This document shows positions 1-5,586 of a stretch of 6,881 nucleotides of DNA, piece after piece. Every line of letters starts with the position of its first letter. Within the stretch, counting starts at the first letter, position 1. Both the position numbers and the translations under genes were made by a program. The notes under the pieces were generated by a model, which had not been told where the DNA came from, did not search any database, and saw nothing but the letters and a program-made list of their open reading frames with translations. The DNA comes from Hyphomicrobiales bacterium (GTDB lineage: Bacteria; Pseudomonadota; Alphaproteobacteria; Rhizobiales; Aestuariivirgaceae): assembly GCA_026987255.1 (NCBI GenBank), contig JALSNA010000454.1, forward strand, positions 1-6,881, given 5' to 3'.

Positions 1-249
1 TCCGGCCCGCGCCCCCTCCCGGCCGCCCAGAGGATAGGTGAGGCGTCCGGCAGGGGGAGCGGGCCTGTCTTTGTGCACGGTAGTGCGTCGTTCCGGCCCA
101 CTCCCCCTCCCAACCACCCAGATGATACGCAAGGCGGTTGGGAGGGGAAGTGGGCCTCTCTTTTGTGCACGGAGGTGCGTCGCTCCGGCCCGCGCCCCCT
201 CCCGGCCGCCCAGAGGATAGGTGAGGCGTCCGGGAGGGGGCGCGGGCCT
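1..249. repeat. Array of three large palindromic (REP/BIME-like) repeats
   Basis: Three units start at 1, 92 and 184, a period of 91-92 bp. Each unit is a GC-rich inverted repeat: stems 4-22/47-65 (two mismatches), 95-115/136-156 (one mismatch in 21 bp) and 187-205/230-248 (19 bp, perfect). The first 50 bases of units 1 and 3 are identical. Unit 2 differs in sequence but keeps pairing: GCG to ACT in one arm is matched by CGC to AGT in the other, and GG to AA by CC to TT. The spacers (66-94 and 157-186) share a pyrimidine run and a small GCAC-N4-GTGC hairpin. No open reading frame here looks real. The array lies downstream of the minus-strand gene at 261-638 and touches the left edge, so more units may lie outside. 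The pyrimidine tracts after stems 1 and 2 (TCTTT, TCTCTTTT) could also give weak plus-strand termination. Confidence 0.85.
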
Positions 250-260
250 TGGGGGGGAGG

Positions 261-638
261 TCAGAGCTGGTCGTATTTTTCGGCCCGGCCCCTGGACTTT
301 TCCACCGGGTATTTGCGGGCGTTGGTTTCGATCTTTTCGGCTGCGGCGCGGGCCAGGTCGAAATCCGCCGCCTCGGCGATGAGCAACAGATAGAGCAGGA
401 CATCGGCGCATTCCTCGCGCAGGCGCTCATGCAAGGGCCCGCCGGGGGCCGCCTGGGCATCGAAGGCGGCGGCGGGCTTCCATTGCGCCAGCTCCAGGGC
501 CTCGGCGGCCTCCAGATTGAGTGAAATGAGCAGATCCTTGAGGGTGTGAAACTGCTTCCAGTCGCGCGCATCGCGGAAGGCGATGAGTTTTCGGGTCAAA
601 TCCGCCAGGGAAGGAGCGGGCGTCATTTCCTGATTCAT
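261..638 (-). CDS. MazG-like nucleotide pyrophosphohydrolase (dCTPase/RS21-C6 type)
   Basis: This 125-aa cytoplasmic protein should hydrolyse a (d)NTP to the monophosphate and pyrophosphate, acting in nucleotide-pool cleaning. It is one compact all-alpha MazG-like domain. Visible family features are the N-terminal FRDARDWKQFHTLKDL block (residues 21-36), the first metal-binding motif LEAAE (E43, E46), the second motif EECAD (E75/E76, D79) followed by the hydrophobic helix VLLYLLLIAE, and the C-terminal NARKYPVEKS block. The length fits single-domain members. An in-frame extension to 707 exists, but the start at 638 is chosen because AAGGA sits 6 bases upstream of that ATG and the family homology begins right after it. 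It is divergent from aprBA and shows no functional link to it. The exact substrate (dCTP or another nucleotide) cannot be told from sequence. Confidence 0.9.
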   Translation of the reverse strand: MNQEMTPAPSLADLTRKLIAFRDARDWKQFHTLKDLLISLNLEAAEALELAQWKPAAAFDAQAAPGGPLHERLREECADVLLYLLLIAEAADFDLARAAAEKIETNARKYPVEKSRGRAEKYDQL

Positions 639-945
639 ATCAAGTCCTTGCCTTATGCCGCCCCGAATGCAGGGCAAGATGCCGCATGAGTCACTTAATC
701 TGCCCACAATGGGGTATTGGACTCTTGTATATCAGCGAAATTTGATTTACACGAATGTGAATATGTTGGAACGGGCAGGCCCTGCTTCCGGCATATCCTT
801 GTAGGGAAGGACAAGAAGAATAACCCATCCGTTTCCGGCGGCCTGGCTTGAAGGCAGGCGCGAGGGCGGGTGTGTTTCATGAGAGAATTCTTCCGGCGGA
901 CCGGAGGGATTTTGCACATTCAAGCCAACCAGAAAGAGGAGAGGC
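639..945. other. Divergent intergenic region, leader of aprBA
   Basis: These 307 bases separate the minus-strand pyrophosphohydrolase from aprB and hold no convincing gene. The stretch at about 700-770 is clearly more AT-rich than its surroundings and is the likely promoter zone. I could not find a well-spaced -35/-10 pair: TTGGAC at 717-722 with TTTGAT at 741-746 has an 18-base spacer and is only a weak candidate. The word TTCCGGC occurs at 786, 833 and 891, the last two extending to TTCCGGCGG. A hairpin at 884-913 is listed separately. No aprM-like gene or fragment of one is visible here. Confidence 0.5.
884..913 (+). promoter_or_regulatory. Leader hairpin upstream of aprB
   Basis: The segments 884-896 and 901-913 can pair over 13 positions around a CGGA loop (897-900). 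Three of the pairs are G-U, and the core TCCGG/CCGGA is perfect. The 3' side ends in TTTT (910-913), and the structure finishes 22 bases before the GAGGAG ribosome binding site (936-941). It could stabilise the aprBA mRNA or act as an attenuator. Function is inferred from position only. Confidence 0.35.
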
Positions 946-1392
946 ATGCCTACTTTCGTTCATACCGAGAAGTGCGATGGCTGCAAGGGCGGTGAAGTCA
1001 CCGTCTGCATGTACATCTGCCCCAACGACCTGATGAAGCTGGACGTTGAAGGCGAGTTCACCGGCCACGCCATGAAGGCCTTCAACCAGGAGCCGGATCA
1101 GTGCTGGGAGTGCCTGTGCTGCGCCAAGCACTGCCCGCAGCAGGCCATCGAGCTGCGCCCCTTCCAGGACTGGGTGCCGATGGGCGGCAAGGCCATCCCG
1201 CTGCGCACCGATCAGGCCATCATGTGGACCATCCAGTTCCGCGACGGCGAGGTCAAGCGCTTCAAGTTCCCGGCCCGCACCACGCCGGTGGGCTCCATCG
1301 ACCCCTATGGCAACAAGCCCGAGCCGGGCGATCTGGACAGCCCGATGCTCTTCACCGAGAGTGAAGTGCCCAACGTCAATCCCAGCGCCTGA
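946..1392 (+). CDS. aprB: Adenylylsulfate reductase beta subunit (iron-sulfur)
   Basis: AprB is the 148-aa electron-transfer subunit of dissimilatory APS reductase. The cytoplasmic AprAB enzyme interconverts APS with sulfite plus AMP, and AprB carries electrons between the FAD of AprA and the membrane-linked partner. A ferredoxin-like N-terminal domain shows two [4Fe-4S] motifs: C10, C13, C21, C25, and then C53, C56, C59, C63 within CWECLCCAKHCPQQAI. W54, right after C53, matches the family tryptophan thought to bridge the FAD and the nearer cluster (W48 in Archaeoglobus fulgidus by recollection, not aligned here). The C-terminal part (from about residue 75) is the tail that wraps AprA, and ends with DSPMLFTE. 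The length is usual. GAGGAG (936-941) lies 4 bases before the ATG. aprA follows after 88 bases, with no terminator seen between, so one transcript is likely. Confidence 0.97.
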   Translation: MPTFVHTEKCDGCKGGEVTVCMYICPNDLMKLDVEGEFTGHAMKAFNQEPDQCWECLCCAKHCPQQAIELRPFQDWVPMGGKAIPLRTDQAIMWTIQFRDGEVKRFKFPARTTPVGSIDPYGNKPEPGDLDSPMLFTESEVPNVNPSA

Positions 1393-1456
1393 AGCCATCG
1401 CACCAGCGGCGCATCGCAACCGATGAGGCCGCACGAGGGAGAGATAAAATCAAAAC

Positions 1457-1477
1457 CTGTTTGCATGAGGGAAACAG
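1457..1477 (+). promoter_or_regulatory. Small hairpin displaying the aprA ribosome binding site
   Basis: CTGTTT (1457-1462) and AAACAG (1472-1477) pair perfectly and leave a 9-base loop holding GAGGG, the only good Shine-Dalgarno match for the aprA ATG at 1481. A ribosome binding site in a loop stays accessible, so this might tune the AprA:AprB ratio. A 6-bp AT-rich stem can arise by chance, so confidence is low. Confidence 0.25.
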
Positions 1478-1480
1478 AAA

Positions 1481-3481
1481 ATGAGTGAACCCAGCTTCGG
1501 CAACCCTGAAGTTGTCGAGATCGAAACCGACATCCTGATCGTCGGCGGCGGCATGGCCGCCTGCGGCGCGGCCTACGAGGCCAAGCGCTGGGCCGGCGAC
1601 GACGTGAAGATCACGCTCGTGGACAAGGCCGCCATGGACCGCTCCGGCGCCGTGGCCCAGGGTCTTTCGGCCATCAACACCTATATCGGCGAGAACCAGG
1701 TCGAGGACTATGTCCGCATGGTGCATGCCGACCTGATGGGCATCACCCGCGATGACCTGGTCTTCGACGTGGGCCGCCACGTGGATGACTCGGTGCATCT
1801 GTTCGAGGAGTGGGGCCTGCCGGTGTGGAAGACGCTGGACGACGGCACCCGCGTCGACGGCGCCTCCTGGCAGAAGAAGGGCGGCAAGATGCTCAAGGAT
1901 GGCGGCAAGCCGGTGCGTTCCGGCCGCTGGCAGATCATGATCAACGGCGAATCCTACAAGGTCATCGTCGCCGAGGCCGCCAAGAAGGCGCTGGGGATGG
2001 ACAACATCTACGAGCGCGTCTTCATCATCAAGTATCTGCTCGACGCCAACGAGCCGAACCGCATCGCCGGCGCCATCGGCTTCTCCAACCGCGAGCACAA
2101 GCTCTACATCTTCAAGGCCAACGCCATCCTCAACGTCTGCGGCGGCGCGGTGAACATCTTCCGTCCGCGCACCACCGGCGAGGGCATGGGCCGCGTGTGG
2201 TATCCGGTGTGGAACGCCGGCTCCACCTATGCCATGGCCGCCGAGGTGGGCGCCGAGCTGACGATGATGGAAAACCGCTTCGTGCCGACCCGCTTCAAGG
2301 ACGGCTACGGCCCGGTGGGCGCCTGGTTCCTGCTCTTCAAGTCCAAGGCCACCAATGGCTTCGGCGAGGACTATGTGGTCAAGAACGCCGACATGCTGAA
2401 GGACTTCTCGCCCTATGACGAGGCCGCGGTGGTGCCGACCTGCCTGCGCAACCACGCCATGCTCAAGGAGATGAAGGAAGGCCGCGGCCCCATCTACATG
2501 GACACCCCGACGGCCCTGGCCAACCTGGCCGAGACCCTGACGCCGAAGGAAGTGAAGCATCTGGAGGCCGAGGCCTGGGAGGACTTCCTCGACATGTGCA
2601 TCGGCCAGGCCACCGTCTGGGCCGGCCTGAACATCCGTCCGGAGAAGGACAAGTCCGAGCTGATGCCGACCGAGCCCTACCTGCTCGGCTCGCATTCGGG
2701 CTGCTCCGGCATCTGGGCCTCCGGTCCGGAGGATCTGAACGGCACCCCCGATCATTATCATTGGGGCTACAACCGCATGACCACGGTCAAGGGCCTGTTC
2801 ACCGCCGGTGACGGCGTCGGCGCGTCGGGCCACAAGTTCTCGTCCGGTTCCCATGCCGAGGGCCGTATCGCCGGCAAGTCCATGGTCCGCTTCGTGCGCG
2901 ATCACAAGGATTTCACCCCCACCTTCTCGCAGACCATCGAGGAGCTGGAGGAGGAAATCTACCGGCCGGTGCGCAACTACCTGGAGCACAAGGACAAGAC
3001 CACGGCGGAGGACATCAACCCGTTCTACATCACGCCGCGCAACTTCCAGCTTCGCATCCAGAAGACCATGGACGAGTATGTGGCCGGTGTGGCGACCTAC
3101 TATCAGACCAACAAGATCCTGCTCGAGGAAGGTCTGAAGTATCTGGGCATGCTCAAGGAAGACGCCAAGAACATGCGCGCCAAGGACCTGCACGAGCTGC
3201 TGCGCGCCTGGGAGAACTACCATCGCATGTGGGCGGCCGAGGCGCATCTGCGCCACATCCTGTTCCGCGAGGAAACCCGCTATCCCGGCTTCTTCTACCG
3301 CGCCGACTTCCCGGAGCTGGACGAGGAGAACTGGCACTGCTTCGTCAACTCCCGCCACAATCCGGAAACGGGCGAGTGGGAGCTCAAGAAGGTGCAGTGG
3401 GTGCCCCTGGTGGATCACTCCACCGGCTTCAAGGCCGGTCAGGGCGGCCCCGGCGAGACCTCCAAGCCCGCCAACGTCTAA
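1481..3481 (+). CDS. aprA: Adenylylsulfate reductase alpha subunit (flavoprotein)
   Basis: AprA is the 666-aa catalytic FAD subunit that forms a dimer with AprB. Sulfite attacks (or leaves) the flavin N5 while AMP/APS is bound. The N-terminal Rossmann motif ILIVGGGMAACGAA is at residues 18-31. The FAD domain closes with GLFTAGDGVGASGHKFSSG at 438-456. Substrate-site candidates are R271 in the TRFKDGYGPVGAW block and H405 in LLGSHSGCSGIW, which I take as equivalents of R265 and H398 of A. fulgidus (recollected, not aligned). The helical C-terminal part (about 485-620) and the tail are of family-typical extent, with no frameshift or truncation. It sits 88 bases after aprB with GAGGG in the leader, and ends 28 bases before a strong terminator. 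So the transcript is probably aprBA alone: no qmo or hdr electron-acceptor gene follows here. The direction of the reaction in this organism is not decided by the sequence. Confidence 0.98.
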   Translation: MSEPSFGNPEVVEIETDILIVGGGMAACGAAYEAKRWAGDDVKITLVDKAAMDRSGAVAQGLSAINTYIGENQVEDYVRMVHADLMGITRDDLVFDVGRHVDDSVHLFEEWGLPVWKTLDDGTRVDGASWQKKGGKMLKDGGKPVRSGRWQIMINGESYKVIVAEAAKKALGMDNIYERVFIIKYLLDANEPNRIAGAIGFSNREHKLYIFKANAILNVCGGAVNIFRPRTTGEGMGRVWYPVWNAGSTYAMAAEVGAELTMMENRFVPTRFKDGYGPVGAWFLLFKSKATNGFGEDYVVKNADMLKDFSPYDEAAVVPTCLRNHAMLKEMKEGRGPIYMDTPTALANLAETLTPKEVKHLEAEAWEDFLDMCIGQATVWAGLNIRPEKDKSELMPTEPYLLGSHSGCSGIWASGPEDLNGTPDHYHWGYNRMTTVKGLFTAGDGVGASGHKFSSGSHAEGRIAGKSMVRFVRDHKDFTPTFSQTIEELEEEIYRPVRNYLEHKDKTTAEDINPFYITPRNFQLRIQKTMDEYVAGVATYYQTNKILLEEGLKYLGMLKEDAKNMRAKDLHELLRAWENYHRMWAAEAHLRHILFREETRYPGFFYRADFPELDEENWHCFVNSRHNPETGEWELKKVQWVPLVDHSTGFKAGQGGPGETSKPANV

Positions 3482-3509
3482 GGGCGCGGCCTTTTCACAA
3501 ACACCAGAC

Positions 3510-3537
3510 GGCGCCGCCTTCGGGCGGCGTCTTTTTT
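3510..3537 (+). terminator. Intrinsic terminator of aprBA
   Basis: A 9-bp stem (3510-3518 with 3523-3531, one G-U pair) closes on a TTCG tetraloop and is followed at once by six T (3532-3537). The C(UUCG)G closure is the especially stable type. It begins 28 bases after the aprA stop codon and separates aprBA from the next gene. Confidence 0.95.
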
Positions 3538-3585
3538 GCGCCCTGCCCTGCCCCTTGGGCATCTCCATCAACTGTCTCAAAGCCC

Positions 3586-3632
3586 CCCATGCCGGAAAGT
3601 CCCTTGCCGCGGGCTTTCCCCCGGCGCATGGG
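3586..3632 (+). other. Imperfect dyad before the YkgJ-type gene
   Basis: CCCATG (3586-3591) is complementary to CATGGG (3627-3632). Inside it, CCGG and AAAG pair with CCGG and CTTT, with bulges on the right side. It lies 70 bases before the next start codon, in the 221-bp gap after aprA, and may be part of that gene's leader or promoter. No clear -35/-10 pair was found, and the fold could be chance in GC-rich DNA. Confidence 0.2.
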
Positions 3633-3702
3633 TGGTGTAAAACCCTCAAGGCCATGGCAAGGGCCTGCCGCAAGCAATCCGGAACCTGGAGATTTGAACC
3701 GC

Positions 3703-4731
3703 ATGAGCGACGAGAAGAACATCGATCAACTGGATGACGATTCGGTATTGTCTCCGGCCTCCTATGAGGATGACGAGAAATGGCTGCGCGAGCGTAAGGA
3801 CGCTTTCGAGATGCCCATGTTCGAGGGCATGGGGGGCGGTGATTCCCCCGTCGTGCCGGTGAAGCTGGAGGCCGATACGGAGTTCAACTTCCGTTGCCAC
3901 AAGGGCGTCTCATGCTGGAACCAGTGCTGCCACGGGGCCAACATCACCCTGACCCCCTTCGATATCCTGATGCTGGCGCGTTACTTCTCGGTGCGGCCGC
4001 GCAACATCGTCGCGGATTTCACCGTGCCGGCCTTTCACGAGGCCTCCAACATGCCGGTGCCCAAGCTGGTCATGTATGGCAAGGACGGGACGGGCCCTTG
4101 CGTCTTCCTGGATGAAAAGGAGGGCTGCAAGGTCTACGAGGCGCGCCCGGCCACCTGCCGCTATTATCCCATCGGCATGGCGGCGATGAAGATGAAGGGC
4201 CACAAGAAGAAGGAAGAAATGCACTTCCTGGTCAGGGAGGACTACTGCAAGGGCCACGAGGAGCCCAAGACGCAAACGGTGAGCCAATACCGCAAGGAGC
4301 AGGGCGTGGAACCCTATGACCTGTTCAACGAAAGGTGGATGGAAATCCTCATGAAGGCCGCCTCCTGGCGCTCGGTGGGCGGGCCCTTCGGCAAGGACAT
4401 CCCCAAGCAGATGAAGCAGATGTTCTACATGGTGTGCACCGACGTGGACAAGTTCCGCGAGTTCATCTTCAACACCAGCTTCCTGCAGAAATACGACATC
4501 CCCGATGACGTGGTGGAGTCCTTCAAGAAGAGCGACGAGACGCTGATGCTCTTCGGCTTCGACTGGCTCAAGCACATCATGTTCAACGAGGAGACGGTGC
4601 AGATCAAGCCCGATGTGCTGGCCGACGGCATCGCCCGGGCGCGCCAGAACTGGCTGGATTATGGCGACGATCCACGCTGGAGGGGCGAAAAGAAGGAAAT
4701 GGAAGAAAAGGAGGACCGCTCCGAGAGCTGA
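3703..4731 (+). CDS. YkgJ-type cysteine-cluster (putative zinc/iron-binding) protein
   Basis: This 342-aa protein has no signal peptide or membrane segment, so it is probably cytoplasmic. After an acidic N-terminus (DQLDDDS at 8-14) comes the cysteine cluster typical of the YkgJ/UPF0153 family: C65, C71, C75, C76 in CHKGVSCWNQCCHGANITLT, then C133 (GPCVFL), C142 (GCKVYEARPATC), C152 (CRYYPIG) and C182 (YCKGHEE). Eight conserved-looking cysteines suit a metal or Fe-S site; the biochemical role of the family is unknown. It is longer than many YkgJ proteins, with an extra C-terminal helical region (about 200-325) and a very charged tail. The ATG at 3703 is preferred although GGAG lies 11 bases away: in-frame upstream ATGs (for example 3589) only add low-complexity residues read from intergenic DNA. 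It follows the aprA terminator, so it has its own promoter. A role in maturing or serving APS reductase is conjecture from position. Confidence 0.85.
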   Translation: MSDEKNIDQLDDDSVLSPASYEDDEKWLRERKDAFEMPMFEGMGGGDSPVVPVKLEADTEFNFRCHKGVSCWNQCCHGANITLTPFDILMLARYFSVRPRNIVADFTVPAFHEASNMPVPKLVMYGKDGTGPCVFLDEKEGCKVYEARPATCRYYPIGMAAMKMKGHKKKEEMHFLVREDYCKGHEEPKTQTVSQYRKEQGVEPYDLFNERWMEILMKAASWRSVGGPFGKDIPKQMKQMFYMVCTDVDKFREFIFNTSFLQKYDIPDDVVESFKKSDETLMLFGFDWLKHIMFNEETVQIKPDVLADGIARARQNWLDYGDDPRWRGEKKEMEEKEDRSES

Positions 4732-4765
4732 CAACCTGGATGGCCAGCCCTTTGGCAAGGCGGAC

Positions 4766-4963
4766 AAACGGGAGAAGGCCTTAGGGTCAGGACCCATAAA
4801 TTTGAACGGCATCTGCAGGATTTATGCTTCATCCCGGAGCCTTTTCGCCCTTGCCAATACCTTCAAGTATTGCCTGCGGACGAAAAGACACCGGGATTTT
4901 GCCTGAATCCTGCATCTGCCATCCCTCTTTATGAGTCCTGACCCTAGTCTTCTCCCGTTTTTT
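4766..4963 (+). terminator. Intrinsic terminator split by an inserted palindrome
   Basis: AAACGGGAGAAG (4766-4777) is the perfect 12-base reverse complement of 4949-4960, and six T occupy 4958-4963. The first arm starts 34 bases after the stop codon of the YkgJ-type gene, a normal place for its terminator, but the arms are 171 bases apart. Removing the MITE-like element plus one TA leaves the arms around an 8-base loop, GCCTTAGT, followed by the T tract: a classic terminator. The inserted element is itself a hairpin, so the arms may still be brought together, and termination may persist. The next gene is convergent. Confidence 0.75.
4784..4944. mobile_element. 161-bp MITE-like palindromic element with TA target duplication
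   Basis: The ends are GGGTCAGGAC and its exact complement GTCCTGACCC, flanked on both sides by TA (4782-4783 and 4945-4946). That is the target duplication expected of IS630/Tc1-mariner-type transposition. The arms pair along the whole length: about 51 of the first 67 positions match without gaps by hand count, including CATAAA/TTTATG, TGCAGGATT/AATCCTGCA, ATCCCGG/CCGGGAT and CTTTTCG/CGAAAAG. They meet at CAATAC-CTTCAA-GTATTG (4855-4872). No credible transposase frame exists inside, so it would be mobilised in trans. Since TA is palindromic it could equally be the last base pairs of the inverted repeat. Family assignment is inferred from the TA alone. Confidence 0.75.
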
Positions 4964-4983
4964 GTCCCCGGCAGGAGGGATCG

Positions 4984-5478
4984 TCAGCGCAGATAGCCGG
5001 TATGGGCCCAGCCGCGCGATCCGCCATAGCGCACCCGGCACCAGTTGCCACGGCACGGGCCGGTGACGATGACACCGCAGGCGCGGGCCGGGATGGAGCC
5101 TATGCGGGCAAAGCGGGAGCCTGGCCCGGCGCGCATCCACAGCACATCCCAGGAGGGCACGCCACGCACGCAGGCGCCGCGCGCCGGCGGCGGGGAGGTC
5201 ACATAACGCATGCTGACCCAGCCGCGCGATCCGCCAAAGCGCACCCGGCACCAGTTGCCGCGGCAGGGGCCAGTGACACGCACCCCGCAGGCGCGGGCCG
5301 GAATGGCATCGATGCGGGCATAGCCGGTGCCCGGCCCGGCGCGCATCCACAGCACGTCCCAGGAGGCCACGCCGCGCACGCAGGCGGCCTCGGCCTTGTC
5401 CGCGCCGCCGGGAGACATGGCGGCGGCCAGGCCCAGAAGCAGACTCAAGGCTACAGACTTGGTGAAGGAATGTCTCAT
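4984..5478 (-). CDS. Secreted protein with two tandem cysteine-rich SH3-like domains
   Basis: The 164-aa product begins with a Sec-type signal peptide: basic MRHSFTK, a hydrophobic core VALSLLLGLAAAM, then a likely cleavage near KAEA-AC (after residue 31 or so). The mature part is two copies of a bacterial SH3-like (SH3b) unit, residues 33-93 and 103-163, joined by the linker TSPPPARGA. Each has the pattern ACVRGV-SWDVLWMRAGPG then IPARACGV, VTGPCRGNWCRVR and GGSRGW. Each has four cysteines (C33, C64, C72, C77; C103, C134, C142, C147), suggesting two disulfides per domain in the periplasm. SH3b domains often bind cell-wall or protein ligands; no catalytic domain is present. The start at 5478 has GGGGA about 8 bases upstream and gives the signal peptide directly. 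The gene is convergent with the YkgJ-type gene and lies 97 bases downstream of another minus-strand gene. Confidence 0.85.
   Translation of the reverse strand: MRHSFTKSVALSLLLGLAAAMSPGGADKAEAACVRGVASWDVLWMRAGPGTGYARIDAIPARACGVRVTGPCRGNWCRVRFGGSRGWVSMRYVTSPPPARGACVRGVPSWDVLWMRAGPGSRFARIGSIPARACGVIVTGPCRGNWCRVRYGGSRGWAHTGYLR
4990..5382 (-). repeat. Internal 210-bp tandem duplication coding two SH3-like domains
   Basis: The DNA of 4990-5172 and 5200-5382 is very similar at a shift of exactly 210 bp (70 codons); for instance the word CCCAGCCGCGCGATCCGCCA begins at 5007 and again at 5217. Similarity at the base level, including third positions, points to a fairly recent in-frame duplication, or to gene conversion keeping the copies alike. 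Confidence 0.9.
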
Positions 5479-5551
5479 GGCTTCGTTCCCCAATCGTTTG
5501 GTTGTGCGCCCCCGACCATGGGCAATTTGCCCGATCCCGGTTTGACCGGCG

Positions 5552-5586
5552 CTGAACGGCCCGTTCATGCGCCGTTCAGTCTTTTT
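5552..5586 (+). terminator. Plus-strand terminator-like hairpin, overlapping a stop codon
   Basis: CTGAACGGC (5552-5560) and GCCGTTCAG (5571-5579) form a perfect 9-bp stem with a 10-base loop, followed by TCTTTTT (5580-5586). A competing hairpin, TGAACGG-C-CCGTTCA (5553-5567), shares the left arm. As a terminator it points along the plus strand, yet the genes on both sides are on the minus strand. The stop codon of the 5576-6133 gene lies in the stem. On the minus strand it has no T tract and may simply mark the 3' end of that mRNA. Confidence 0.45.

Noticed and set aside
1..249. CRISPR array
   Set aside because: The units are large palindromes of 60 bp with similar, not unique, spacers, and there is no cas gene in view.
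717..770. Sigma-70 promoter for aprBA
   Set aside because: Candidate -35 and -10 words match the consensus only partly and are not at the preferred spacing; kept only as an AT-rich likely promoter zone.
877..1434. 185-codon open frame on the minus strand over aprB
   Set aside because: It is a shadow of aprB with no recognisable protein features.
1376..3673. Very long open frame (765 codons) on the minus strand opposite aprA
   Set aside because: It mirrors aprA in another frame. GC-rich codon bias keeps antisense frames open, and its Gly/Val/His/Leu-rich translation shows no domain. AprA is unmistakable on the plus strand.
3229..3702. N-terminal extension of the YkgJ-type protein back into aprA
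   Set aside because: The frame is open, but it overlaps aprA and crosses a strong terminator. Its translation is low complexity until the acidic N-terminus at 3703.
3910..4812. 300-codon open frame on the minus strand opposite the YkgJ-type gene
   Set aside because: It is the same antisense artefact; the plus strand has the conserved cysteine motifs.
4784..4944. Small gene or transposase remnant inside the palindrome
   Set aside because: Frames crossing it are continuations from neighbouring DNA, with no start and ribosome binding site of their own and no transposase motif.
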